Notes: a model not told the origin generated them from the sequence alone. Positions 21,896 to 35,600 are shown, counted from the stretch's first letter. The stretch: DNA of 64,000 nt from Brachynemurus nebulosus (GCA_035578155.1 JAPWDM010000007.1:32462413-32526412), one strand, 5' to 3'. Numbers and translations are program-made.

Positions 21896-22734
21896 ATGTC
21901 ATCGAAGATGACATATTAATATGGTTGTGTGACTGAATAATTATTGAGTTGTACATCCATATTGAATAAACGCAAGAGGGCTGTAGAGTTAACAACTATA
22001 GAGTTAACAAAAAATCATAAATTAACACTTTCACTGAGATGACATTACTTAGTGCGTATTAAAAACACGCATTTGACGAACTTTTTTTAAAAACTTTTAT
22101 TGAAACCTTTTAAACTTTTATGAAAAGTAATAAAGTTTAGATAATCATATGTATTACCTCCTTTTAGCGAATTTCCGAATAGAAAATTCAGTTATTACAA
22201 CAGGTGTCATAGCGAGACTTTAGCCTAGGATTGTGACAGATGTATTGTTTTGAAGTCCGTAGAAGCTGAAAATAATATTCGCTGAAATTTTTCCTCACAA
22301 TAACTCTGTAATGAAACATTCGATTTTTACGAAATTTTTAGAAAACATTAAAAGTCCGAAATCCTTGGACGAGTTCTTAAGCCGGACACGTCTGATGCCC
22401 GAAACTTCCAAAAAATCAGTTATTTGCAAAGATTTTTTTTAAACCATGGTAAAGAGCGGAAAGAATCACATAAAATACGTTTTTGAATCATTATAGTATA
22501 AGCGGGTCTTCGAGAAAAAGTAATTTTTGTAATCGAAAATTCACTAATTTATGTAGAATATTGCGACAGGGGTATTTTTTCTTAGGACAAGACATAACAG
22601 ATGATAAATATTTTGAATTTTCAGAAGTGTTTTGTACGTTTCTGGAGTGTTAGTGAACAAACTGCAAAAAAAAAACTGAAAGATGGAAATTTTGTTTGAA
22701 AAAATGTTGGAAATTCTAGTAGATTAGATAAGTA

Positions 22735-23227
22735 CAGCTGAACTCTTTTTATGCGGTCCTTTTTTGTGCGATTTTTTTATGCGCATTGTAAAAAATGGCC
22801 ATTAAATTGCATAATGTGAATCAAAATCACGAGACAGTAAGAAACTTAAACACTTACTATAATAACTTTCTTTGATAAAAATACTTTTTAACGGCTTTTA
22901 AGCATTTAATCAATACATTGCATAAGAACATAAGTTATTGCATCATTTAATTTTGTTAAAGATGTATTTTTCAAAATTTTCATAATATTATAAAATTGAA
23001 ATAAAATGTTTCTACGTGTAAATTAATGCTTTATCTTCTAAGGAAGCAACTTTTAAGGAAATTTCTAAGTTTTTATGCGGTCCCGAACAATCGCACAAAA
23101 AAAGTTTTTTGTACAATCTGGATCGAACTATACTTTTTATAGCTATTTATGATATTTTTGAATATAATTTTTTTGTGTAATTTTTTTTATGCGGTCGCTA
23201 TCCACCGCAAAAAAAACAGTCCAGCTG
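22735..23227. mobile_element. pogo/Tc1-like MITE, TA target
   Basis: Flanked by TA on both sides (22733..22734 and 23228..23229). Ends are CAGCTGAACTCTTTTTATGC and, complemented, CAGCTGGACTGTTTTTTTTG, followed by GCGGT words. Ends starting CAG with a TA target fit pogo-type elements. Related material is at 6302..7300 and 61215..61510. No transposase is encoded. Confidence 0.78.
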
Positions 23228-23417
23228 TAACACTAAAATTCTGCAATACAAATTTTTGAATAAATTGTTGGATGGTAGTTATATATTTTGAAAGAACATG
23301 AATGAAAGACAAGACAGAGACACAAATTTCAGTTTGATGTAAAAAAAATATATATTTCAAAAATTTCCATAAATTTACAAAATATTTTAAACTTAATACT
23401 TCATGAATATTAATGAA

Positions 23418-23423
23418 TTTATT
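23418..23423 (-). promoter_or_regulatory. Polyadenylation signal of the Gly/Tyr/His-rich gene
   Basis: AATAAA on the minus strand, about 105 nt after the stop codon. Confidence 0.5.
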
Positions 23424-23526
23424 TACAAATATTTTGTACTTTATACATTAACTGCAGACTTGTTGCATACCTATAATTACATTTGTGTCCAATATGGATC
23501 GAATGAACTGCTACAATCGCTACATA

Positions 23527-23740
23527 TTAACCCCAGTAGCCATAGTGTCCGTAGTGTCCATAACCGTAATGACCCCCGTAACCATATCCGCCATAATATC
23601 GATACGACGGGTAATAATGGTGATGATGATACACAGGGTAATATCCGCCATAACCACCGTACCCATGTCCAAAACCACCGTAGCCATGTCCAAAGTGGCC
23701 GCCAAGGAATTTACCGGCTATAAATCCTTTAGCCGCAGCC
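23527..23740 (-). CDS. Gly/Tyr/His-rich protein, coding exon 2
   Basis: Begins with G of the split glycine, then AAAKGFIAGKFLGG, and runs through the G/Y/H repeats to TAA at 23527. The intron upstream is only 65 nt. Confidence 0.85.
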
Positions 23741-24056
23741 CTAAAAACCACCCGTCAAAGTTACATCAAATTATTTCTCACGGAATTGTTTGTAATTTGT
23801 TTTACCCGCCAATAAGACCGGCTCCAACAACACCCGCCCCAGCTGCTAATCCAACCGCTCCCAAGCCGAGACCAATGGCTCCAAGACCAGCATAGCCAAG
23901 ACCGTGCAACGCCAACCGTTTATCACGCACGTGTCCAACGGCTTGAGTCGATTTCACCGGTTCCAACTGCAGTGTCTCGTCGGGTGAGAGAATCTGCGTG
24001 GCGGCCAAAGCACACCCAAAAATCACTAACAGTGTGAACAGTTGTCGACCAAACAT
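23527..24056 (-). CDS. Secreted Gly/Tyr/His-rich protein (cuticle-like), two coding exons
   Basis: Coding exons 23806..24056 and 23527..23740 join in phase (donor GGCGG/GTAAAAC, acceptor TTTTTAG/GGCT) to give 154 residues. The N-terminus MFGRQLFTLLVIFGCALAAT is a good signal peptide. Then comes a polar stretch (QILSPDETLQLEPVKSTQ) and a dibasic DKR before an Ala/Gly/Leu-rich middle (GLGAIGLGLGAVGLAAGAGV). After AAAKGFIAGKFLGG the C-terminal half is almost entirely G, Y and H (GYGGYYPVYHHHHYYPSYR), ending GHYGYWG. This pattern is common among insect cuticle, eggshell and other extracellular structural proteins, but I cannot name a family member. The dibasic site might allow cleavage of a prosegment. 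The gene is isolated between MITEs. Confidence 0.85.
23806..24056 (-). CDS. Gly/Tyr/His-rich protein, coding exon 1
   Basis: Start ATG at 24056, the first in the frame, directly followed by the signal peptide. The exon ends with GG of a split glycine codon before GTAAAAC. Three bases (ATC) of 5'UTR separate the ATG from the upstream acceptor TTTTAG. Confidence 0.85.
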
Positions 24057-24059
24057 GAT

Positions 24060-24140
24060 CTAAAACAAATAACAATTGTAACAATCCACAAAAAAACTCT
24101 CTTTACAAAAAAAAAAAAAAAAAAAAAAAAAAACACTCAC
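24060..24140 (-). other. 5'UTR intron of the Gly/Tyr/His-rich gene
   Basis: On the minus strand the donor ACA/GTGAGT at 24140 and the acceptor TTTGTTTTAG/ATC at 24060 define an 81-nt intron ending three bases before the start codon. It contains a long T-run (read as the A-run on the + strand). Confidence 0.65.
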
Positions 24141-24220
24141 TGTTTGGTAAACTTTTTTTCAGAACTCACAGAAGAAAAAATTTGTTGGACAATAATTCAA
24201 ATTTGGAACGCATCAGCCTA

Positions 24221-24230
24221 TTTATATAAA
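24221..24230 (-). promoter_or_regulatory. TATA box of the Gly/Tyr/His-rich gene
   Basis: TTTATATAAA lies about 80 nt upstream of the 5'UTR splice donor, giving a start of transcription near 24190 and a short first exon. TATA promoters are usual for insect cuticle-type genes. Confidence 0.6.
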
Positions 24231-24652
24231 TGCTGAATACCGGTATAATTGGTAATGCGTGTAAACAACCTTGAAATTTAAATATTTAGTGGCTTCATTT
24301 TTTTATTTTGATAGAAAAATGTCACATTTTCCGGATGTTTGAGTATCATTCAAACTTGATTATTCTATAATATTCCATAAAAAATAATTTTGTAAAAAAA
24401 AATGTAAATGAATTAAAAAATGTATATTTGAATTCTGGTGTTTTTAACAGACCCTACATGCTATGGACATGTCAGAATATAAATTTTGTGTATTTTTTGA
24501 CGTTGATTGCAAATCTGGGGCGGAAATTCCTCAATTCAAACTGTTTTCGATGTCAATCAGTTCAATCATTCAGTCAGTCAAACTGTTTTCGATGAAAGTG
24601 CAATAATTTGAAAACGATGCAAAATTTAATTGCAATTTTATTTAGAAAAGTT

Positions 24653-25089
24653 ATTCAAGACTGGACTTCAAAAACAGGCTAAGGGTCAAAAAAAATTTGG
24701 AGTTTACGCCGCCCCGAGCAAAAAGGAATAATTCCGCCCCGGTGTAAGACTGGCGACTTTTTTTTTGCTCACCAGCTTTTACAAATCCCGCTCTTTTTCT
24801 TTTTTACATAATCGGCAACCTTTTTTGTTCCTCAGGTAACAAAAATGCCGCCCTTAAAATTTGCCACCCCGGGCAAATGTTTTTTTTTTTTTGCTCGTCA
24901 ATTATAAAATGCCATCCTCTTTTAACAAATTTTACAAAAATGCCACCTCGGGCAAATGCACGAGTTGCCCTCCCCTGGAGCGGGGCCTGAGTTAGACCCG
25001 AAAAAGGAATTTAAGTGCCATTGCTAAACAGCATGTTAAAATTTTGTTTTTTTGGAGCTTAGCCTGTTTTTGAAGTCGAGTCTTCAATT
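24653..25089. mobile_element. MITE with GACTTCAAAAACAGGCTAAG ends
   Basis: The left end GACTTCAAAAACAGGCTAAG is the exact complement of the right end. The interior, 430 bp, is unusually rich in CCGCCCCG-type words for this window. A short relative is at 10787..10933. Confidence 0.78.
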
Positions 25090-26587
25090 ATTTCACGGCA
25101 GGGATACCAATATTGATAATTTTATTGATATTTAATGTTTAGGATCCATTTTGGGCTTTTTTGCTTGTTTTTTGAAACTTGCCAAGATTCTTTTCGTAAA
25201 TACACAAATTGATTTAGGAGTACTTCAATTTCGGGCCATTTTGTTATACTTAAATCACGATTTAATAGTCCTAAAAGAACATGTGATCCAATTAGTAGCA
25301 TTAATGGTGACAAAGCTTGCAGATTATGCTTCTTACATGACCCCATCAAGAGTTTTAAGTGAATTAAACTTAAATTTTAAACCAATGAATTTGTTAGTAT
25401 TGACAGATGTAATATATTAAGTAGTTTTAATCTGTTTACATTAAAGAAAGAAAACACGAATTCCTTGAAAAAAAGCAATTACAATACAAAAGCAGATGTT
25501 CTGTTATAAACGATTTAAATTTGTCAAAAGTTGTTCACTACACGGAAACTGTTTATTTTCTTTGATAATTATTAAATATTAAAAAATGTAAATTTAAAAG
25601 TATTATGCAACAATTTATTATGAATTAACTAATGACATTCAAATTCCATACAGGAAAATTTATTGAACAACTTTTAAAACAAGTAACTGTATTAAATTTT
25701 TGGTGATCATAGGAAAAATAATTTGTGGTTTTCTATTTTCATTATTTTATTTTCGTATATTTAATACGATCGGAAATTTTTTCCTAGAGGTATAGAGCAG
25801 GATACAGTCGATAACTCTGAAGAGGAACTATGAGAGGAAGAAATTTTTGTCGGCAATACTGCTAGAAAAGTTTTAACCGAAAACTGTCGAAGAGCGACGT
25901 TCGAATAGCCCAAAAATGTCCAGTACCTAAGGCGGCCAACTTTTTGAAAAATATCGTTCCAAGAATACAGTTGATGAGCAAAGAAAAGAATTGAATTTTA
26001 ACCAAAAATTCAAACTAACTTAAATGGCCATTTGCTGCTTCGGTCGGTTGCAGAAAGTTGAGGTTTTCAAATCTTTTAGTCTATTATTTGGAAACCTGCA
26101 ATCATATACAAACTAATTTTGGATTAGCTTCTTGAAATTCTTCTTGTGTATCCTTATGCAAATCCTAAAAGTTATGTGACTGAAGAGCTTCAATATTTTT
26201 TTTGAATGTAGCAATTTAAAGAGCTTAAAATTTTTATTTTATTTTTTCTTATTACAATAATTATTAACACAATATTTTAAAATCTACATCTAAAAATATT
26301 TTACAAAAAGAAATTACAGTTTTTTTTTTTTTAGTTTTAGTTTTGGTAATATTTTTGAAAATATTGCTACATTTATTTTATTATTGGATTCAGTGATGAG
26401 TGATTATAAGGAAAAATTGCAACTCAAAAATTGTGAGTCATCGAGAGAACAAAGTATCTGGTACTCGGTTTTTTCAAAACAAATTAGAAAGGGTCAAAAT
26501 TTTTAGCAGTGACTACAATGGATATGTTAAAAAGGGCAGAATTATTTTGATCTACTTCAAATTTTCGTAATTTTTTAAACAATTATT
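25090..26587. other. AT-rich intergenic sequence, nothing recognised
   Basis: Two overlapping reading frames of 75 and 89 codons on opposite strands near 25.2 kb have no recognisable motifs and ordinary AT-rich composition. I do not treat them as genes. Confidence 0.35.
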
Positions 26588-26593
26588 TTTATT
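26588..26593 (-). promoter_or_regulatory. Polyadenylation signal of the OATP gene
   Basis: AATAAA on the minus strand about 180 nt after the OATP stop codon. Confidence 0.5.
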
Positions 26594-26770
26594 TTTATAC
26601 CGCTCTTTCCTGTCTGGTTCTGAAGGTTTGTTTTTCTGACTCTAGACACCAAAGTATTCAAATTTTTGAAATTACAATTTTTCCCAATTATACATACATT
26701 CCAATGAAAAAGTTGAATAACACAAAATATTGGCCAATAATTAACCAATTTATTATAATTTTCACGTAAA

Positions 26771-27018
26771 TTATTGATCACTTTTATCATTGTTCGATAA
26801 TTCGATTTCATTTATGATTGCTTGTTTCGGTGGATTTGGATCTTCGTCAAAGATTTTCAGATCCTTAACACAATACCATACACCGCAATCGATCAGCGTG
26901 CCAATCGCTACAAACGTTGAAGCTGTAAAGTTCATTACGTAACGCAACGTTTTGACATTGTATAACCAACAATTTCCTGTTCCGGTGCAAGTCTTACCCC
27001 ACACTAGACAAGTTCTAT
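26771..27018 (-). CDS. Oatp: OATP exon 7, last membrane segment and C-terminus
   Basis: After the acceptor TTTGCAG the exon reads DRTCLVWGKTCTGTGNCWLY, highly typical of OATPs, then the last membrane segment (FTASTFVAIGTLIDCGVWYC) and a polar tail ending NNDKSDQ and TAA. Confidence 0.93.
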
Positions 27019-30000
27019 CTGCAAAAAAAAAAAAAAAAAAAATTGACGAAAATGTAACAATGGTTGAATTTTGCATTGGATTAATTATGTTAAATGTCAT
27101 TACTTTGGGATTTATTTGTTATTTTTACTAAATTAATCGATTACGAGCTAGCTTTCGAGTGACTAGCTCATCATCAGGTAAACACAATTGAATAGTGCCT
27201 TTCCGAATAGTGATGAGCAAAATTAGTCTTGGTCTTGCAGTCTTGTCTTGGTCTTGCATTTTTTGCAAGACCAAGACCAAGACCAAGACTATGTATAACA
27301 AGAGCAAGACCAAGACCAAGACTATAAGTATGGCTGCAATACCAATACCAAGACTCAAGTGAGCAAGACCAAGATAATAGCAAGAAAAAAGCAAGATTCT
27401 TGCTAAATTATTTAAATAGTTTAAAAGTAAAATTAATACCGTAAAGAGAGAAAATTCTGATTTTAGAAGGAAAAATTCGCTAATAAACAAATGCAAGAAA
27501 GTGCAAGATTCTTTAGCAATACCAAGACCAAGACCAATACCAAGACTGCATTTTGCAAGACCAAGACCAAGACTCAAACTGCTCTAGCAAGACCAAGACC
27601 AAGATTCTTAATGCAAGAACAAGACCAAGACCAAGACTGCCAAGTCTTGGTCTTGGTCTTGCATTTGCTCATCACTATTTCCGGATCACAACCTTTATAT
27701 AGTATTAATTGAATTAATATTATATGCATAAAGGTTTGAATCCGGAAAGGCACTTTCAACTGTATTTTATCTGATGATGAGTTAGTTACTGGAAAGCTAG
27801 CACGTAAACGAATCGTTTAATTTAGTAAAAAGTGGTAAAAATAATTTGTGGAAATTTTCTCGGAATGACAAATAATAAATATTAACGGAATCTTGTGCTC
27901 TGATTCAATTTTTACAAGATTTCCTTAAGTACCTGGTTAAAAATTCGGTCGAAATCCATTTCGTCACGCAGTTAATTCTTAAAGCTGTACTTTAGTCTAG
28001 AAATTTTAAATAATCGATTTTTTTCGTTCCATATTCTTATAGTTTCGACTTTTACGAATATGTATGTCCTCGAAAGAACTTTCAACAAACGTTTCGCTAT
28101 GATCCTTGGAAGATTCAAAATAATTTTTTTACTATTGTGTTACAGAATCTTTGTGAAAAGGGTAAACGAATTGATTTCTTTTCAAACAATTTAAAATTTT
28201 CAAAATTCATATTGGAAAATTTTCAAAATTCAAGTTCATAATAAGCATTAAATCAGGGGTCCGTAATCAAATGTTTTCACAATTTTCGAAGTAAAATTAT
28301 TCAGATTCTCAACTGACATTCGCACAGTCTTACCTATAATGTATCCAAATAATATTGGCGATGGAATGAACGCTAACAAACTCATAATCATAAGTCCAAA
28401 ACCCATTGCAGCCGTCTTGTCTTTCTCCTCAACACAGCGAACAGAGACCAGAAAATTGGACGTTCGACCACTGGAGCCAACAAATTTCACCATACAAACA
28501 ATAAACAGAAACGCATAAAATGCTGACTGACAATCAACCGGACACGCCCCCGGAAATGCAATGCCACCATCAATACTTGATTCGGACGGTGGTGTAACAA
28601 ATGCATCCGTTAGATTTGTTGAGATCCATTTTGCCGCGTGAATAGAGGTCGAAACAAGTGGTTCAATGCATGAACAGTTTGTAAAGATCTAAAAAAAATG
28701 ACGATTCGTTACACTTAGAAAACGGTTTCTTTGTTAAACGATAAAAAAATTTCTTTGATTTTGTTTTGTTTGAATTAAAAAAAATATTTCTTTGAATCAA
28801 AAAAAATATTTTTTTGAAATAAAGAAATACGTTTTTGATTTTTTTTAAAGATTAAAAGTTTCTTTTGTTTTGTTTGAATCAAAAAAATATTTTTTTTGAA
28901 ATAAAGAAATATGTTTATGACTGTTTTTCAGTAGGCAAAGAAATATTTATTTGATTCAAAATAATATTTTCTTTGATACAAAAAAAAAAAAAAAAAAAAA
29001 AACAAAGAAATCATTTTAAGAGTGTGGGGCAGCATTATAAAAACCAACTAACTAAATTTGTGAACTAAATTAATTTTATTTACAGATGTAGTGATGAGCA
29101 AAATTAGTCTTGGTCTTGCAGTCTTGTCTTGGTCTTACATTTTTTGCAAGACCAAAACTATGTATACCAAGAGCAAGACCAAGACCAAGACTATAAGTAT
29201 GGCTGCAAGACCAATACCAAGACTCAAGTGAGTAAGACCAAGACAAAAGCAAGAGTCTTGCTAAACTATTTAAATAGTTTGAAAGTTTAATTAATACTGT
29301 AAAGAGAGAAAATTCTGATTTTAGAAGGAAAAAATTCGGTAATAAAAAAATGCAAGAAAGTGCAAGATTTTTTAGCAATACCAAGACCAAGACTGCATTT
29401 TGCAAGACCAAGACCAAGACCAAGACTGCCAAGTCTTGGTCTTGGTCTTGCATTTGCTCATCACTATACAGATGACAGTATTATAAAATTGAAATAAATT
29501 AAGTAAGTAACTAAATTTTAGTTGACAGAAAATCTACCGACTAAATTTTATTCGGAGATTAATTTGACAGTTCTAAAAGATTTTTACAAATATTACTTAT
29601 GTTTGTATTTATTTTACATATTAAACAGGTTTTATACACGTTGAGATACAGAAGTAACTTTTATATTAAATATATGGAAATTAAAACATATTTGCAACAT
29701 ATTATAGGTTAATCGTCCACCAAATTATTTTAATCATGAGATACGTTTATAATACTGAATCAAAATTTAGTTCACAACTATTTTTATTCCTAGAAATAGT
29801 TATTCATTGATTTAGTTGTCCTTTATAATACTGCGCTTAAGAAATCTTATTCCAGATAAGTCTGAAGAATCATTAAGACTTACCTTAGAACCGTCTGCAA
29901 ATGTTAGCTGTTGCTTGCAACCGGCATGACAAGCGGAAATGAAGGTATCTAAACCATTTGCTGAGCACACTGCTGAATATTTGACAGTATCACAATTACA

Positions 30001-32604
30001 ATGGGCGTTACATGATCGGTCTGTATCCAATCTAAAAAGAAAATCAGTTATCAATAATTGTCACTGACAATTTATTAGATACAGTTTTATTGTCGTTTAT
30101 TGGATCAAGTTTGCCAAAATTTCCCAATGATGAAACTGGAAACGAATTATAAGCTTTTATTTTCCTTTTTACCAAAATTAAACATGTTAGGTTGCTAGAA
30201 AAAATACTTTTGTTGATTCGTTTTCTTGAGAGTAAAAATGAAAAATTGACATCTAAATTAGTTCAATCGACTACCCTAATTCGAATCACTTCCATAACGC
30301 CTGATGAGAAAAAACAAAATTTTTTAATCTGATGACATCATCAAGTTTACTAATATTTTGCAGTGCCCTAAAAATCCTAAACAAAATAACAGAATGATGA
30401 AATTGGAAACAAATTATAGGTTTCCGATGACCCCAGAACGGGGCACGGATACAGAGGGGTAATCATAGGTATATAGTACCGTCATTTGGGGTGAAATTGA
30501 TCATCGGGGGCGAGATTGTTCACTAAATCATATTTTTTTAAATTGAATATAGCGCCAGAACTATAGTTTAGAATGCGATTTTACCGACCGATAATGGAAG
30601 AAATAAGATGGCTGAAAATACCCTATACACGTCAAGTTCAGCAGTTCCATATATTTAAAGAAAATATATAGTGTATTAAAAGAAGTCGTATTTTTGGATA
30701 AAAGTGAACTTTTAAAACTTTATCTGATAAGTCAAAATCTAAACACAGTTTTTATATTTTAATAAAATACATATAATTGTTGATGCTTTGTAACCATCAC
30801 GTGCTTGGCTGTACATAATCAGTTCAGTATTTTTTGTCATATTGGACATATTATTGCGTGGGGTGAGATTGTTCAGTTATTGTATTGAAAGATTAATTGC
30901 GTATAGCCGTATACGATGTATCTGATCATGTTTTATACTCTTTAAAGCTGTTAAAATTTATTATAAACATCAAACAAACTTTTTTACAATAAGAATTTTT
31001 TTGAACAATCTTTCCTGTTAATTAGGGCCGTGAAAAAAAATGGCGGGCCCTGGGAGAAAAATCGTATTTTTTAAAAATTTTTCTCCCCAAAAAATAGACG
31101 ATGAACAAAAAAAAGCCCTTAACTTTTTTTCTGTCTTTCTACGGACAGCTACGGACTCCCTCCTTAAGTCCCCCCGTGCTGTAACCCCGGCTACACCACC
31201 CCCTCGTCGGGCCTACTCTTAATGAAGAAAGTGCGTTTCCAGGGCTGCGAATGCGTGTGAACAATGTTACCCCATCACGAGTATGAGATTGTTCATGGCT
31301 TGCTTGCTTTCTGTAGACTTTGACATGTTTCGACATGTAAGGAAACGACATTTGCAAATAAGGTCCGTTTTACCATCGTCTAAACATATAAACCCATTTT
31401 GCTCCGATTGTGTTTTATTTCTATAAAATTAAGACCAAAATATGTTTTTTTCTTTGATCAATTCCATCCCAAATGACGGTATGGTCTTTTACTTACTGCC
31501 CATTGGAGAGTAACGGAACATTCTTTTCGACTTGATCGCATCCCAAAAATGAATACGTCGATATTCCAGCAACATCAGCAATGCCAACCACCACATTCCA
31601 CCCGGCTAAATAGCGTGCACTTGGCTTATATTTTGAAATGACAAAACCGGACACTAAAATACCCAGTGCGGAGAACAGTAAACCAACCATACCAGTCACC
31701 AAACTGGACACAGACGCTGTTTGCCGATACTGTGTTTCAATATATTTCGGCAAAAATATCCAGTACGGCATAAAACCCATAAAATAGAACACGTTCGCCA
31801 AATTGTTCAACATAAACGTTTTATTGGCGCACAAACGTTTAAACGTGACCATCATATCATCCCACGACGCTTTCTCACCGCCGATCAATTTGTCGTAGGG
31901 GATTTTCTCATCGATTGGTATACTCTCTTGCGCATGTAGTTTACGCGCAGCCGCACGTGGTAACGTCTTCGGAAACATGGCCATCAAAAAGGAGAACAAG
32001 TAGAGCAGTGCGGCTAAAATGAGCCAACCAAGCCACCACGCGCCCAACCATCTTGGATCCTTCTGGTCAATCGTTGGGGTCAAAGATGGTGAGATGTACA
32101 TTTGCAAGCAGATAGAGGCTAAACCGTACCCGATAGCTGGGCCAAGTAAGCGTATAAAGTAACTTAAACCTCAAAAATAAAAAAAAAGGATTCATTAATT
32201 AATAAATTCTCATTTAAGCAATGATGCTGTGGCTTACTTATAAGAGCTGGTGTTTTCGCTTTTTGGATATTATCGTCCATGTAGGAGACACCCAAGGTGT
32301 GATACAGGGAACCCCCTACTCCCGCAATTAGTTGAGCTATGAATAAGATTACCTAAAAAAGCAATAGTATTTAAAAAATACCCCTGTCGCAGCATCCTGC
32401 AAATTTGGCAAAAATTTTTGAATAAATGGAAACTTTGGCAAAAAGCTAATTTTTTGCAAGAACAAAAACCATGTTCCTGGCATCCGACGTATCTGGCTGA
32501 AGAACTCATTCAAGGGTTTGGGACTTGTTTTCACCAGATTTCGTAAATATTGAATACTTCGTTCGGGAGTTATCGCGCGTACACATACACACACACACAC
32601 ACAC

Positions 32605-32676
<72 letters not shown>

Positions 32677-35600
32677 TTTAGTGAATATTATTTTCGGTTT
32701 CTAGGGACTTCAAAACAAATTTCTGCCATAATCCCGGGCTCAAGTCGCGACATGACAGTGGCTGCAATAGCTGAATTCCATTCTGGAAATTCGCTAAAAA
32801 TATGTGGTTAAACCACTAGAGAAATTGTTACCTGTGCTGGAAAGTTTCCAGTTTGAATTTCACATTCATCAACCGAATCCGATTTGTCGTGACACAATTC
32901 TTTACGTGGTTCCTTCTCGATAATGGCCGCCGTAGCATTCGGATCGGACACTGAACCGTACTCGACCGTCAACATCAAAGCACTCTCACCGGATCCGTAC
33001 AGTAACTGCGGCAGGGCGGACAGTAGACAAAATGTCCCTATCAAAAACAATCCAAAGGCAATCCATCGTGGTCGATTTCCTCGACCGGCGTAGTAGCTTA
33101 AGGCTGCCGATACAAACAGTGCACTTATATCGTTGCCAACACTGATGATGCCTAAAATGAAGTACGGTCAGTTAAATTTTGGAGGGAAATCGGTAGAACA
33201 GACGGTAAAATCACGCGCTACGGTGTGATTTTTATAAATAATAAACAAATATTTTACTTCGCAAAAATACCACTTTTATTTTGAAACTGTGACAATATTG
33301 TTTCGAACCGTCATGTCAGTTCATTTTTAAACAGATTTTAACACTGGATAGAATATCGTACAATTTCTTGGATTTTTCCCATAATTTAATGAAAGATGAA
33401 CTAATTACTCGAAAGCTAGCTGGTAAACGAACAGTTTAATTGTGTAATAGTGTAAAATTATTGATCAAACATAGGCAAACCAATTTTGAAACTCGATAAT
33501 TGTCACAGGTTATTGACATTTGAAAGTACTTTCAGAAAGTGCATTTATAATGAGAATAAAATATTTGTATTAAGATAACTGGTATTAGAAAAGGATTAAT
33601 TTTTTTTTAAAGTGTAAATACGAAAGATTATGTAAGTAGCGATGTCCATAATGTGAATAATAATTATTATTTAAGACAACTGATTTTAATTATCAATTAA
33701 AAATTAATGTCAAGAGTAGATAAGGTGAAAAAAGGCATTTGAATACTGTTTAGTAATTCGATTTAACCCTAGAATCATACGTACTCGTCAACTTCTCTAT
33801 CTGCTCTAGTACTACAACATGCCGTTGCTTGTCTGTTCTAAAACTTCTGGTATCTAATTTATTTGTTATGATAACACAGAAGACGTATCAATTTTGTTTA
33901 TAGTTACTGTCATTTTGTTTATATTAAAATAGTGTGCGTCAATTTGACGACGATGTATGATTAACGTATATTTTTTTTTAAAGATTTTTTACTATTTTTA
34001 CATATAAAAATTTTCCTAATTTTTCTAAAATTTATTAAAGATATGCATGTTATAATTAATTTATTCAATGATAATGATAATGTGAAAGAGGATTACTTAT
34101 AGAGACGACATAATACTGAAGTTTTAATATACTGAATCGAAAACCAAAGAATGCGTTTCAAGTGACCTAATAAAAGATTTATTAAGTCACTTGAATTTAT
34201 TAAGTCACAATTTATTTTGTGGAATATATTTTAAGTTTTATTACTTTTCGAGATCTTATTTGAAAAATTACTAACAAATTTTCGAAAATTTACAAATGTG
34301 CCTAATGGGGAAATAACTGCATATCTACAGGAATATTTATAACTGATTAATTTCACATTCTGTAAAGTCACACATGTCCACTGACTCATAATAGTTCATA
34401 AATTAATTATTTGAAAGACATGTTTTATGATACAATTGATGTATTTATATATTTTTTAATTTTTATAATGAAAATATGCTTTGATAAAAAGATTAAAAAA
34501 ATTAATAAATATTGATATTGAAAAATTTTCCCAAATGCAATTTTTTTAAAATATTTTGTTCGCTTTTGTAGTATTGTTATGTAAAAAAAATGTTTTTGGC
34601 AAATAAACTCTAAAACTCCCCGTAAAAAGTCCATTCGTCAAATTGGCGACGATGTATGATTAATGTTTCTCGTAGACCAACGTATGATTCTAGGGTTAAT
34701 AGAATAACACACTAGTGTTCCCATTCCCTACATTAATTTTGTACTAGTAGTCTGGTAACCAGAACCGAATTTACAATTTTTCTATCCATCGACACGACAA
34801 AATTTTGTGGCCGGGCCTCTCAAAGAAGTACAACTCTTTTGTACAAAAAATTATAGTCGATTTCTGCTCAAAGAAGAGTTAACTCAAATCTAATAACATA
34901 ATCTTGTTTAGCGTTATAAAAAATAGTCGTACACCAATTTTCAGATCTGTATTTAGAAAAACGGTTGATTTATTGACAAAAGTATATTTTATTTTTGTAA
35001 CTTTAACACCTTGTGCATAGTAAAAAAATTTGTGTTCTGCTAAAAAAAAAACTAGTGGTTAAAATTTTTGTGTTAAATAAGTAACACAATCCTGCGTTAA
35101 TGTAACATTTCGTGTTTGTGTTAAATGAAAATATTAACACAAATTTCGATTTAACAGAATAAAAATATTACCCTGTTTTGAACAACAAAGAAGTAACACA
35201 ATATTTGTGTAAAGCAAAAGAATGTTATAAGTACGTATGTGAGCTTACTTGAGATTGTATATTATAATATTATAATAATAATATTATCAAGTAAGCTTAC
35301 ATGATTTTTTATAACTGAATCTCTAACAAAATAACCTTAAAATGTAAGAAAATTGTTTCATTTTTAAACGTTTAATAAAACTATATTCGTCAATAACTGA
35401 AAAACCTAATAATTTTTCGGTTTTGTTTAATAATAAGAACTACTCTCATCTTTTTTATTATATATATATTTTGGTAGATATATATGGAAACAAGTAAGAA
35501 TTTTTACAAAAGACTGACTTACTTTGCGTTCTTTGAGTCTCATTTATAATAATATATGAACAAAATCGATATAATTTTTGACGATTTTCAAATATCTTAA

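Noticed and set aside
23403..23895. Plus-strand frames opposite the Gly/Tyr/His-rich gene
   Set aside because: The minus-strand gene has signal peptide, splice sites, TATA box and polyadenylation signal; the others are its antisense.
27128..27759. Reading frames with LGLGLG / TKTKTK / VLVLVL (also at 29076 and 43947)
   Set aside because: They are translations of CTTGGT hexamer arrays in a MITE.
31040..31357. Proline-rich frames on both strands
   Set aside because: They overlap the GC-rich MITE at 31023..31215.
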